DNA of 64,000 bases from Muricea muricata. Taxonomy: Eukaryota > Cnidaria > Anthozoa > Malacalcyonacea > Plexauridae. The number at the start of each line of letters is the position of its first letter. Position 1 is the stretch's first letter. Positions 1 to 10,876 of the stretch are shown piece after piece. The translations under genes were made by a program, and so were the position numbers. Location of the stretch: NCBI GenBank assembly GCA_963855995.1, contig OY979718.1, positions 40,359,559 to 40,423,558 of the forward strand, given 5' to 3'. Below the pieces are notes generated by a model. The model saw only the letters and a list, made by a program, of their open reading frames with translations, did not search any database and had not been told where the DNA came from.

Positions 1-2013
1 AAATCTATTGTGCACAAGTCGAGTGCAATGAGGCAATGACAACACAAAACTGCTAAAGGTCACTTGGTGAACAGTACAATAAACACAGGTTAATAAATTA
101 TCTTGTACATACACTTTTTCTATCTATTTCCATCACATTTGTTGTATTAAATATCTATTTGTTAATAAAATAAAACTACAGAATTAAATATACAATATCT
201 ACAATATCATATAGCCATTTGCCACTCTGCTTATTCCTTGGGCAATCCAGGACATTTTCATGTCCCTTCTGGTTTCTCAACAATTTTCAGACACTATAAA
301 ATAATTATATAATGTTAGGAATTTATGTGTTTTTATTGGTCAAGACAGACACAGAATTGCACCACACAAAACTGTATTTCAAAATGTTTAATGCTGTTTT
401 CTTGGTATAAAATAAATAAATAGATAAGATTTTGCTTTATCTGTTCAGTTATAGATGAACAGTATGAATTCCTAATGTGGGAAGAACAAAAATGTGATAA
501 CTTAGCCCTGGTGACTTTCAAGCTGTTTTAAACGAAATCTGTCACATACAATGGCAAAATACAATTATTCTTTTATCAAACCGACATACAGAAACATTCA
601 TTGCACCAAACAAATCCTATTGCTGGTTTGTATATAATGTCATAGCAGCCATGTTGGAGGTATAACACAGAATAAAGAATATATTAGTACTATTGTCGGA
701 TCTGGCTGGCGTGGATGGCCGACATTGTCTGCGCTTTCCTAGAGATTGACTGCAAACCAGGAATAAAACCTTATGAGCGTGCCTCCTACTAGATCTAAAT
801 ATATATAACTGAAAACACTTACTAGAACGTACTTCGGCAGAGATTTTCTTCTCGTGGGTCAACTTTTGTTCTTCGTCAACAGTTCATGGCGAAGAAGCCT
901 GTTTTCTTTTCGTAATATGACACATTCGTCACACACCTATGTAGCCATTGTTTGGGTAAATTTCTCACGTTATATCCCTTCATTTAGTTCCTTCGGGTTC
1001 AAACAAAAACAATTGTTAAACTGTGGACACTCTACTCGTACATGTAGTGTAAACCGTTCTTACAATGTCTAGTTAACAACAAGGTCAATAAAGCTAAGTT
1101 TGTAGCAAACCGATTTGCGGTATGCAAATGAAAGAATTAACTTAAAGTGTTAACAGTGTTAAATTACCGAAACAATGGTTTCTGATGCTGTAGTTTCGTC
1201 CATTACAACACCAGTTTCCTCGAACTCTATTGATGTAGAGGGTTGAGGCTCTTCTACTGCAGTATGTTCTCCCTTCGCAATCTAAAAATTTTTTTAATGG
1301 TAACATAAGTTAGAAATACTTGCGATATATCATCATCATATATGCAATTTTGCTTTATAAATTGTTTGCCTCAGCAATCTCACCTTGTGTTGAAGTGTTC
1401 TAGCTGTTCTCTTCGTCATCTCTTGGTCGCCTTCGCTTGCAGCGAACAATGTTGGGAACGATGAAACATCGATCTCATCTTTTTTTAGCCACGGAATGTA
1501 AGTTTGCCCCGGCAAATTTACTTGGCGAACAAATGCGTCCAGCCTCCAGATGCTTCGAGTATATCCAGCTTGAACTGGAAGGCTCCAATTTAGCGTGTTT
1601 GCGCTTAACGAAATCTACCCAGCGCTTGACTCGCTTTATCGCCTCTGGTCTGGAATTCCCATCACAAAGAATCTTATGAAGAATTATACCGCTTTTTGGA
1701 TCCGGCGTGTTAGAACACCCAAAAACAACGCAAAGCGAAGGTATTTTACACTCATATTTGTGCTCATATGCTGCGCCAAACAATATTGATTTATAGCAAA
1801 TTGATACTTGCAAAATTACTTCCGTTCCCGATTTGACGTCACGAGCTTTATTCGGACTCAGTCTTATTTTTCCCGGCCACTTTTGAAAATTGGCGGGTTT
1901 AAAGTCAAATATCTGCGAAAATATTTTTCGGATTGGGAAATGCAACATGTCATTCGAATCGTCTCGCCACGGCCGATTTTTAGTGAAAAAATCAAAATTC
2001 TTTCATATGCACT
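1..2013 (-). mobile_element. THAP-encoding TTAA DNA transposon, partial copy (5' end inward)
   Basis: This is the reverse complement of 6514-8526: position x matches 8527-x, from the first base of the window to 2013. Every ORF in it has an identical translation in the other copy. The outer end reads ...CATATGCACT and abuts TTAA at 2014-2017, the same end-plus-TTAA seen in the complete copy. The rest of the element (about 1.2 kb by comparison) would lie left of the window. The near identity of the two copies implies recent activity or recent gene conversion. Superfamily: a TTAA target duplication together with a THAP domain fits Kolobok. piggyBac also uses TTAA but does not normally carry THAP. 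The assignment is an inference. Confidence 0.85.
1163..1948 (-). pseudogene. THAP-type zinc-finger ORF of the partial transposon
   Basis: Mirror copy of the gene described at 6579-7368. It encodes the same 157-residue ORF (1475-1948) and has the same candidate intron at 1282-1383. THAP domains bind DNA, and in transposons they recognise the element ends. The Cys pair (C-x4-C), the conserved Trp and the distal Cys are visible, but the final zinc-ligand His is not at its expected place, and the downstream coding text is in another frame. I therefore treat it as decayed. Both copies share these defects, so they predate the duplication of the element. Confidence 0.6.
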
Positions 2014-2017
2014 TTAA
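2014..2017. other. TTAA flank of the left transposon copy
   Basis: TTAA directly follows the element end GCACT. It equals the target duplication at the complete copy. The partner duplication lies outside the window. Confidence 0.7.
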
Positions 2018-2145
2018 TTTAAAATCCTAAGCGGTTAGCAGCCGGCTCTTCGTTCGGAAAAGCACACAAAGCCCCTAGTCGGCATGGCTAGGGGTTCGGC
2101 TGTGCTGCCTTTGAGCTACTTTCCCCCAAAAATCTAACCAATCGT
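2018..2145. other. Short non-palindromic stretch
   Basis: This lies between the left transposon and the outer limit of the palindrome. It contains the inverted pair CCCCTAG/CTAGGGG near 2071-2095. No coding sequence and no match to the right arm were seen. Confidence 0.4.
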
Positions 2146-5100
2146 AACTAATAATGGTATAAGACGCTTAGGGTATTTCAGGGCTCCCTACGGAATTCAA
2201 TACGGTTAGTGATCGACTTGCTTAGGCACAGCATCGGGTTTCCTCGTCGGGCCGTCGGCAGCCAGAAATCCCCAAGTTAAATCTGTGTTTCTGCGCGGGA
2301 GAGAGTATAAACGTCGTGTAGAAATGATCGTATCCTGCCTTTATTTCAAGGTAATATGCTTTATTGTCTATCAGTAGTTGTAGAAGAGTATCTAGATCTA
2401 TGATATAGATCAATTTTGTGGACAGTGTAAAATTTAGCGAAATATTTGCACACAGAAAGTTTGTATTTTGCACGGTCTTCAATACTTATGGTCGATTGAA
2501 AATCGATTGCCGAAGAAAGAACCGCAGCTCAGACGAAATCTACAGTTAGTTATCATATTTGTTGGTAAGGAAACTATAAGTAAGGTCTGAACATATAAAT
2601 TCTTGAAAGAAAATGTGAATATTTGAGCTGCAACATGTAGCAAATTGAAGGAGCAGTGTCAGGCCATTTTGAGTAACTCTTACACCTCCAAATTTTGCAT
2701 AAAACTAAAAAATAATGACTGCAAACACAAAATAAATCGATAACAAATGCAAAAAGTTTGTACAGGAGTACGGATGGTCATGACTAATCGAGGATTGAGT
2801 TGGATTGTATTTGCAATTGACACCTTGAAAAGTTGCTGGCAAACGGCAAAGTTGGCAAAATTGTATTCTGTTCGGTCAATTTTAGTTTACAATCAACTTC
2901 AGAGAACAAAGTAATTTAACTGTAATATTGGGTAATGTTAATAAGAGCTAGATAAAAACTTTCCCACCTAAGTTACCAAAGGTATCCTGTTAAATATTGG
3001 GTTGCAGTGTGGTGTGCCTGAATCAAATGGTTCCATTCCACCTCCCCCTACCTTTAATGTACAGGGTGGTATATGTGCATGGGTTGCTGGTGGCAAGGGC
3101 TCAACCACTTGCCTTTCTAAGCAGGGTCTCCATGTGATTCAAATGCTGTCTTCATAAAAAATAGTATAAGTCAGTGCTCTGCCAAAAGTGGTGGGTCTTC
3201 CCTGGGTACTTTGGTTTCCTCCTACAGGCAGGGGCATAACTCCTGGAGGGTGTAGGGAATGTGACACCCGCAAAGTTCATAAATGATATCGATAACTGGT
3301 TGGGCGAATAGTACAGGAAAACCTAAAAATAAGGGTTTGACTAACTATACTGGTGCCTTGTCTGCAAGCAAGATGTCATTCATTGGTTTCGTAGCAATCT
3401 AGATCACACACCATAAATTTTTTACCCTTTCCATTATTGGGCAAAATTAATTTTCACACCACACCCCCCCCCCCCAAAGCTTAAACCCTTGTTATACTCC
3501 TGCCTACAAGTAAAATTGACAGGTTGGGGTAGCTAATATGGGAAAACACTTACTGGTATTCAGACATGTCAAGTCAAATTTTAATTCACTAATCTTTTAT
3601 TTTGCCTTTTTGTTACACCTACAGTGCATTGACAGTTCCAGAAATGCTTCTCCCTCTGGTCCATCATATGAACATGAGCAGTGTTGATGGAAATTGTACA
3701 GAAGGTTTAAATATTTTTTTATTTTAAATTGAAGTGCTTCGAATATTGTACATGATTTTTCAAAATAAATGGCAATTTTTATGTTTTATCCATTACCAAA
3801 AAAGTTTCATCCATCCCAAAAAAAGCTATTTCAACATTATTTCATGTTTGTGCAAAAATTGGGATGGTATAATTTTGGAATCAGTTTCATTCTCGTGCAA
3901 TTTGATCATTATTTTATGTGCCTACTTATTGTGGAAAGTCTTGTGTGCTCAAAGAATTTTGATCTCATAAAAAGTCAAATAATGATGGACTGTTTTACAA
4001 AGTTGAAATCTTGCTTTTAGTAGTTTGAATTAATCTATGTGGTCATATTTCTATTTGGCAAGACATATTTCTAAGATTTATTATGAAAACACATGCAAAA
4101 GGCCTTGAAATGTTAGTCTATTTGAATGCTGAGGAAGTCAAGTGTAGTCTCTTGTTGTCACTGGTTTGCTTACAAATTGGAAAGGTTATGCTGATGTGCC
4201 ATCTCAATTTTTATCACTAAAATCCATTGCAATTAAACATGCCCCACAAATCCAATTTTATTTTCTGCTGTTTTTGAACATCAAATAAAATGCAAATTAA
4301 GAATTAAATTAAAAGTTGTGAATAAAATTGCTTGTTACAGGTTATAATAGTAACCAGTGACTGTATTTCTGTGCAGCAATAATTGTTTTCTAAAAATTGC
4401 CCCAGAAAAAACTTGTAGTGGATCTAAATGCATGTTTACCTCAATCCTGGCAAATTTATTTTATGTGAGCATTTACAAAAGCTACTTCAAAATTTGTTTC
4501 AATTATCAAACAATTGAGTTTGTCATTATTTGACTTTGTAGTATGTTACTGTTTTATATGTTTATAAAGGAGATTGAAGTGGCGTATCACAAGCAAAAAC
4601 ATGCCTCTCGAATTTACAGTATCTGTTTATTGCTCAGTTGTCTATTGACAGAAAATATATTTCTACTTTTTCTTTAAAAACAGTAAAAATTTTCGTTAAT
4701 CCATGGAAAATATTTTAAGAACATTAATTGTGTTTCTAGGTTTGTCATCTCAATCTTCTTGTGTTTACTTAAGTTGACTTTGAGTGTTCATTTGAAGGCT
4801 TGGAAAGTTCATTTGGAAATCACAACAGTTCTAGATGTTATCACAGCATAATTTGAATATTACTTGATGCAATTTCAGAATCCATTGAAGTACACAAAAG
4901 TTGAAATTAAAAATACTTTGTAATGTTTCATACAAATGACTATGTGATTTTATAGCAGAACTTTTCTCGTTTAAAATGAACTGGTTCAGGTCAAAATAGT
5001 TAGTGGTCTTTACCTCATATGCATTGCAAAGTGGAACCTTTTTGGAATTGAGCTGAACTGAAGCAGAGGAACGTGATAAATTTTGAGTGTTGATTGGTAA

Positions 5101-6509
5101 AGTGAAAGAAAATTCCTTGTTGCACAAAAGCGGAAAAGCTGAACTAGGCAAATACTTTTTTAGGCTTTGTTTTGCATTGTACCAAAGAAAAGATGTGAAA
5201 AATATTTAAAAGAATATAACATGAGAGCTCCAACACATATAAGAAATACAAATTAAAAGTGATTCCAGATTTACACAGATAATCAAGATGCATAGAAGTA
5301 TAATATGGAAGTCTAATGATTTTTCAAGCAATACAAACAAACAATGCTCAAGATAAGTAAGATCTCATTTGTACCAGAGTTCTTCATATGATACAGCTTT
5401 GAAACAATTATAAATTAAGTATTTGGATGGTATTAAGCAAATTCAGATTTTATTGATTTCTTGGCATGAGAAATATAGTTTCTTGGACATCTTTCGTATT
5501 AACAAATAAAATGGTCTTACATTGTGCAGGTGGAGAAAGAGAATATACTGTATAACAGTAAATAGTTCCAGACTTAGATTTGATAACAGTTTTATTTTTA
5601 TGATTGGAAGATATTTTCTTTCACCTTGAACTGTTCATATGGTCTGGTTGTGGTGAATTTGTGTTTTCATGCTGTATGTAATTATATGCATTCCCTTTGC
5701 ATCAGTTCAAGGTTATTTTTCAAATAGTTCCACTTTGTAGCTGTAGTGTAGTAATAATAATGTGAGAAAACAAGTTTACATGGCTCTAAAACATGGTCTT
5801 TTCCACAAGTAAGTAAAGATAAATTTATACTTCAACGATATATGTTTTTAACCTGACAATAATACCTTCAAAATTCATTAATTTCAATCATTAAGAATTT
5901 TTATTTTAAATAGATTTCTTTTTTTCAATTTATGACCAATCTTACATGTTTCAACTTTTCGTTTGGTGTCTTTCAATGTTAAAAACTACAATTTGATAAA
6001 AGAAAATGGGATGTTTTGTCCCGTTGAAAGTGATAATATTTTGATTCGCAAAAATTTCTTCATCAGACTTGCGACAAACCATGAAAAATTGGTCCACTGT
6101 TCGGTAACCTCAGTAGCAGCAAGGTAGCAATTGTTCGTTATTGTTAATAATGACAGACATTTTTCTCTATAAAACTGTAGTATTTAGACTATGAAAAATG
6201 TGAAAACAGTTATGAATATCAGAGACGATTTTCAAACTTACTTCAACCAAATTATCGTAATTTGCACAGTTTGTTTTTGTGCACACATGAAGAAACAAGA
6301 TGTTCAGTGGTAAACCGAGGCCATGACTTCAGTGGGTTGTGTAAAGACTCGACCATTTTCAATAAAATTTTGTGACTGAACACTTGCATACTTTCGGTTT
6401 TATCAACAAATCTTACAAAATTGGAAATGTCTGTGAGCTTGTTAGTATTTTTGCTAAAAAGATTATTATATAAACTGTGATAAAAGAATCTATTTTTATT
6501 CCAAGAAGT
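2146..6509. other. Outer arm segment, no recognisable gene
   Basis: This AT-rich sequence lies between the two opposed transposon copies. It is matched in inverted orientation by 49984-54612. It contains a SINE-like repeat near 3065-3240 and a poly-C run near 3465-3475. Short ORFs (3734-4020, 4831-5151) have no recognisable domain. The right-arm counterparts are of similar size but differ in sequence and length, as expected of drifting non-coding DNA. Confidence 0.6.
3065..3240 (+). repeat. Degenerate tRNA-derived SINE-like repeat (left arm)
   Basis: A tRNA-like head (about 3086-3145) has an A-box-like GGTGGCAAGGGCTCAA and a degenerate B-box around GTGATTCAAAT. A tail follows with GGGTACTTTGGTTTCCTCC, a phrase typical of tRNA-SINE bodies. 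The spacing between the boxes resembles a tRNA with a long variable arm (Leu/Ser type). The boxes are too degenerate for a working tRNA. It is mirrored at about 53520-53700. Confidence 0.5.
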
Positions 6510-6513
6510 TTAA
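6510..6513. other. TTAA target-site duplication, left
   Basis: TTAA immediately precedes the element start AGTGCATATG. The right arm shows the unoccupied site with a single TTAA at 49980-49983. Confidence 0.9.
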
Positions 6514-6730
6514 AGTGCATATGAAAGAATTTTGATTTTTTCACTAAAAATCGGCCGTGGCGAGACGATTCGAATGACATGTTGCATTTCCCAATCCGAA
6601 AAATATTTTCGCAGATATTTGACTTTAAACCCGCCAATTTTCAAAAGTGGCCGGGAAAAATAAGACTGAGTCCGAATAAAGCTCGTGACGTCAAATCGGG
6701 AACGGAAGTAATTTTGCAAGTATCAATTTG
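6514..6730 (+). repeat. 5' terminal inverted repeat of the transposon
   Basis: About 215 bp, imperfectly complementary to 9555-9771. Shared blocks include GAGACGATTCGAATGA and the palindrome TGACGTCA (6686-6693). Confidence 0.8.
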
Positions 6731-7368
6731 CTATAAATCAATATTGTTTGGCGCAGCATATGAGCACAAATATGAGTGTAAAATACCTTCGCTTTGCGTT
6801 GTTTTTGGGTGTTCTAACACGCCGGATCCAAAAAGCGGTATAATTCTTCATAAGATTCTTTGTGATGGGAATTCCAGACCAGAGGCGATAAAGCGAGTCA
6901 AGCGCTGGGTAGATTTCGTTAAGCGCAAACACGCTAAATTGGAGCCTTCCAGTTCAAGCTGGATATACTCGAAGCATCTGGAGGCTGGACGCATTTGTTC
7001 GCCAAGTAAATTTGCCGGGGCAAACTTACATTCCGTGGCTAAAAAAAGATGAGATCGATGTTTCATCGTTCCCAACATTGTTCGCTGCAAGCGAAGGCGA
7101 CCAAGAGATGACGAAGAGAACAGCTAGAACACTTCAACACAAGGTGAGATTGCTGAGGCAAACAATTTATAAAGCAAAATTGCATATATGATGATGATAT
7201 ATCGCAAGTATTTCTAACTTATGTTACCATTAAAAAAATTTTTAGATTGCGAAGGGAGAACATACTGCAGTAGAAGAGCCTCAACCCTCTACATCAATAG
7301 AGTTCGAGGAAACTGGTGTTGTAATGGACGAAACTACAGCATCAGAAACCATTGTTTCGGTAATTTAA
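6579..7368 (+). pseudogene. THAP-type zinc-finger gene of the transposon, apparently decayed
   Basis: The open frame 6579-7052 has 157 codons. Residues 1-50 are just translated terminal repeat, so the true domain probably begins near residue 70, where IPSLCVVFGCSN occurs. THAP hallmarks visible are C73-x4-C78, W110 in a basic helix-like stretch (KRVKRWVDFVKRKH), and ICS at 139-141. The C-x2-H-F ending is not found, because position 143 is Ser. After about 7025 the natural continuation (PWLKKDEIDVSSFPTLF) lies in the +1 frame, which suggests a frameshift. That frame runs to AAG at 7143, crosses a candidate intron 7144-7245 (GTGAG...TTTTTAG) and continues for 38 codons to a possible donor at 7360 or a stop at 7366-7368. 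THAP proteins bind DNA, and in this setting the role would be recognition of the element ends. Further exons may exist (a perfect GTAAGT donor lies near 7707), but I cannot join them with confidence. Confidence 0.65.
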
Positions 7369-9351
7369 CACTGTTAACACTTTAAGTTAATTCTTTCATT
7401 TGCATACCGCAAATCGGTTTGCTACAAACTTAGCTTTATTGACCTTGTTGTTAACTAGACATTGTAAGAACGGTTTACACTACATGTACGAGTAGAGTGT
7501 CCACAGTTTAACAATTGTTTTTGTTTGAACCCGAAGGAACTAAATGAAGGGATATAACGTGAGAAATTTACCCAAACAATGGCTACATAGGTGTGTGACG
7601 AATGTGTCATATTACGAAAAGAAAACAGGCTTCTTCGCCATGAACTGTTGACGAAGAACAAAAGTTGACCCACGAGAAGAAAATCTCTGCCGAAGTACGT
7701 TCTAGTAAGTGTTTTCAGTTATATATATTTAGATCTAGTAGGAGGCACGCTCATAAGGTTTTATTCCTGGTTTGCAGTCAATCTCTAGGAAAGCGCAGAC
7801 AATGTCGGCCATCCACGCCAGCCAGATCCGACAATAGTACTAATATATTCTTTATTCTGTGTTATACCTCCAACATGGCTGCTATGACATTATATACAAA
7901 CCAGCAATAGGATTTGTTTGGTGCAATGAATGTTTCTGTATGTCGGTTTGATAAAAGAATAATTGTATTTTGCCATTGTATGTGACAGATTTCGTTTAAA
8001 ACAGCTTGAAAGTCACCAGGGCTAAGTTATCACATTTTTGTTCTTCCCACATTAGGAATTCATACTGTTCATCTATAACTGAACAGATAAAGCAAAATCT
8101 TATCTATTTATTTATTTTATACCAAGAAAACAGCATTAAACATTTTGAAATACAGTTTTGTGTGGTGCAATTCTGTGTCTGTCTTGACCAATAAAAACAC
8201 ATAAATTCCTAACATTATATAATTATTTTATAGTGTCTGAAAATTGTTGAGAAACCAGAAGGGACATGAAAATGTCCTGGATTGCCCAAGGAATAAGCAG
8301 AGTGGCAAATGGCTATATGATATTGTAGATATTGTATATTTAATTCTGTAGTTTTATTTTATTAACAAATAGATATTTAATACAACAAATGTGATGGAAA
8401 TAGATAGAAAAAGTGTATGTACAAGATAATTTATTAACCTGTGTTTATTGTACTGTTCACCAAGTGACCTTTAGCAGTTTTGTGTTGTCATTGCCTCATT
8501 GCACTCGACTTGTGCACAATAGATTTAATGCACTAAACAATATTTGGCTCAACCTCAGGGAGGGGAAGCAAACATTGACTATGCTATTAAAACAGTTGAA
8601 CAAAGGCCATTTGGGGCAAAGTGTAAAAATAGTATGTTGTATTTGTAAAATCAATATCCTCATCAAAACCTGTAAATACATCTGAATTTTCTCTAAATTT
8701 TGTTTGAGTTGGTTGGTATACACATGCTGTAGACAAGTTGAGAAAACTCCAGTCTCTATATGATCTTGCCTGCTAGAACCTAAAAAAAGATTAGAAATAG
8801 TAAGTATACAAAAAACAAAATAAAGGCAAATAAATTAGATAGCATCTGTGAAGAATGCTGTGGTATCTGGTGGTATATTTTTCATGGTTAAGCAAAAAAT
8901 ATTGGAAACAAAATTATGTACAGTAATTTGAGCAATAACATGAAGAAAAGCAAATTGCAAACAACCACTGCATGCATTTTTAATGTGCGGTCTATCTATG
9001 GATCTGCGAGCGTATCGTTAGCTGTATTAGGGTTATAATTTATGTAGTCTATTTCTTAAAGTGAGTATAGTGTGTTTGTGTAAAACATGTCAATTACTTT
9101 TAATTGCAACAAAAGCTCAGCCAAATACTTACGTCTCTTCTGAACCATTCGGCGAAATGCTCGGCGAGATATTGTTCGATATTTCCTTGCGGCCATCCGG
9201 AGTGACCATTTCTCTAAACAGGTAATCCTAAATCCTGAATGATGTGCTACACATCACTGGCTTTCCTGTATGATCCAAGAAATTGAAGCTGCCGCAGCTA
9301 CACTGTCTTCCGATGCCTTCACCTTTGCCTCGTGCGATGGCGAAGTGGAAC
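7369..9351. other. Transposon interior with no assignable coding sequence
   Basis: This part has several plausible splice signals (GTAAGT near 7707, TTTGCAG near 7777) and short ORFs at 7665-7910, 8006-8194 and 8413-8685 without recognisable motifs. It probably holds decayed 3' exons or remnants of a longer ancestor. Confidence 0.4.
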
Positions 9352-9462
9352 CTACATGGCTACATCAAATTGCTCGACTTCAAGTTTGTATTCATCAACA
9401 TAATCCGGCTCTGATTCATTAGATGAAAACGTTTCACCGGAGTATACCTTAGAACTACTCAT
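9352..9462 (-). CDS. Short acidic Ser-rich ORF inside the transposon (36 codons)
   Basis: The minus-strand ORF starts MSSSKVYSGETFSSNES, continues with an acidic Tyr-containing stretch (EPDYVDEYKLEVEQF) and stops at 9352-9354. It is convergent with the THAP ORF. Serine-rich acidic N-termini of this kind are common in small proteins carried by animal DNA transposons. The sequence downstream (about 9130-9350, minus strand) is broken by stops in this frame. It may be the first exon or the surviving N-terminus of a second element gene. No function can be assigned. Confidence 0.35.
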   Translation of the reverse strand: MSSSKVYSGETFSSNESEPDYVDEYKLEVEQFDVAM

Positions 9463-9554
9463 ATTAGTATAACTTTCGTAAAATAAAACAAATTTTCTCA
9501 AATTTTTCTAATTTAATTGCGCTGTTTATACAAAACACTAAAGAACAGTTAGGA

Positions 9555-9771
9555 GGTCAAATTACTTCCGTTCCCGATTTGACGTCACAAACCTTGATTC
9601 GTACCCAGCTTCTTTTCTCCCGGCCTGATTTAAAAAAACCTATTTTTTGGCGTGTTCGAAGCTAAATATCTCTGGAAGTATTTGTCCTATCAAATAATGA
9701 TATACATCATTCGAATCGTCTCGTCATGGCCGATTTTTTAGGGAACAAATAAAAATTCTTTCATGTGCACT
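9555..9771 (-). repeat. 3' terminal inverted repeat of the transposon
   Basis: Imperfect inverted partner of 6514-6730. It ends CATGTGCACT next to TTAA and also carries TGACGTCA (9580-9587). Confidence 0.8.
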
Positions 9772-9775
9772 TTAA
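9772..9775. other. TTAA target-site duplication, right
   Basis: Direct partner of 6510-6513. It is followed by ATTTTATAA, as in the empty site. Confidence 0.9.
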
Positions 9776-10714
9776 ATTTTATAAATTGCTTTTCACAATG
9801 TCCTGAAACTGTTTTATTAACATTTCTTCTACGTATGTTTGGATTTTTTGTTTAAAAGATAAGTTTTTCAATTTTTAATCAATTTGATATTGTCAGGTTA
9901 ACAACAGAAAATACAAAATCAGAAAATATATGGCTCTTGAAAGTTTAATTTTAGACCCATTCTAACTTGGTATTTTCTATGATGTTTTGACGTTTAAAAG
10001 AGCTCTTTTCGAGGAAGAAAAATATTTTCCCGAGGCATCATATGCTTCGTTACGTCCAACAAATAATCAAAATTAATCAGTCTTCTGTGCATTTTTTGTC
10101 TGAACGATAGCAAAACCAGCTCAATAAAATCGTATCTTTATTGGCTAAAGAGCCTCGTATATCGCTAACAGTCGATGCTACTGAAAGTCGCGAGTTCCAA
10201 CTGGGTACTCCGGTTTCTTCTCACAAGGAATATTGGCAAGGTAGCTGAGGGCATAAAGATGTTACTTACCCTGAAAAACTTTCCTAACTGAACCTGTTGA
10301 AAACTTTTCCTCAACTTAAAAACTCTTACTAAAAACATCTCTTCTGTGAAATAAATCGCATGTACGAGCCACATATTTTCTTCGTAATTGTAAAACAACT
10401 TGGTATTTTATGTTGGGTGAATTCTCTGTCAAATTGGAGAAATTGCTCACTCCAGTTGTTTCATAATTATTTATATCATGAGGTATAAAGATTTATCTTG
10501 AAAAAACCATGCTTTTTAACATTGTCTTAAGTCACTTGTGTTAAGCACAGTGTCAATTGTTCTATTTTTGCCATGGTTTGTTTTCTTGTATTGTTACTGA
10601 ATATGTACACTGGGTGATAGTTAATCTCTTTATTGTTATTCAAATTGTAACCTTTACAAATTCTTTTCAATAAATTGTTTACAAAAATTACATGTGACCC
10701 CTTTTAATTAAAAA
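9776..10714. other. Arm segment without a recognisable gene (left)
   Basis: AT-rich sequence mirrored at about 49040-49979. The minus-strand ORF 10165-10398 is conserved with one or a few changes in the mirror (49357-49590), but it has no known motif and overlaps a stretch resembling a SINE tail (GGGTACTCCGGTTTCTTC near 10204). Confidence 0.5.
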
Positions 10715-10736
10715 TTCAATTCCCATGGGAATTGAA
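10715..10736. repeat. Perfect 22-bp palindrome around CCATGG (left arm)
   Basis: The core CAATTCCCATGGGAATTG at 10717-10734 is self-complementary and extends by TT/AA on either side. Related forms occur at 12184-12197, 12285-12298 and 13579-13592. Confidence 0.7.
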
Positions 10737-10758
10737 AAATTGAATAAAAAAAATCCCC

Positions 10759-10876
10759 CTACCCCGGCCAGCTCCCCAAGTGCTACTTCCACCTAAGTAG
10801 AGGTACTTGTACATATAGTATAAGTACTGCTACTTAATTACAGTGGAAGTAGAACTCGGAGAGCTGGCTGGGGTAG
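10759..10876. repeat. 118-bp hairpin-forming inverted repeat (left arm)
   Basis: It begins CTACCCCGGCCAGCTCC and ends GGAGAGCTGGCTGGGGTAG, and the arms pair almost to the middle (GTACTTGTACATATAG). It could be a tiny MITE or a structured RNA segment. It is mirrored at 48876-48993. Confidence 0.8.

Larger units (their letters stand above)
6514..9771 (+). mobile_element. Complete THAP-encoding TTAA transposon (Kolobok-like), 3258 bp
   Basis: The boundaries are set by an empty site. The flanks AAG-TTTAA and TTAAATTTTATAA join directly in the other palindrome arm around 49980. The element starts AGTGCATATGAAAGAAT and ends ATTCTTTCATGTGCACT, so it has terminal inverted repeats. The similarity of the two ends continues inward for about 215 bp (6514-6730 against 9555-9771) at moderate identity. 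It is flanked on both sides by TTAA. Contents are a plus-strand THAP ORF with a candidate intron, and a short acidic ORF on the minus strand near the other end. No long transposase catalytic ORF is visible, so the copy is probably non-autonomous. Kolobok is the best fit from TTAA plus THAP. Confidence 0.9.

Noticed and set aside
1..9771. Reading 1-9771 as one bacterial-style composite transposon
   Set aside because: The left copy is cut by the window, each copy has its own TTAA flank, and the interval between them is ordinary palindrome-arm sequence also present without either element on the right.
10165..10398. Conserved 77-codon ORF shared by the arms
   Set aside because: Conservation here is explained by the young palindrome. 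It has no motif and part overlaps a SINE-tail-like phrase.
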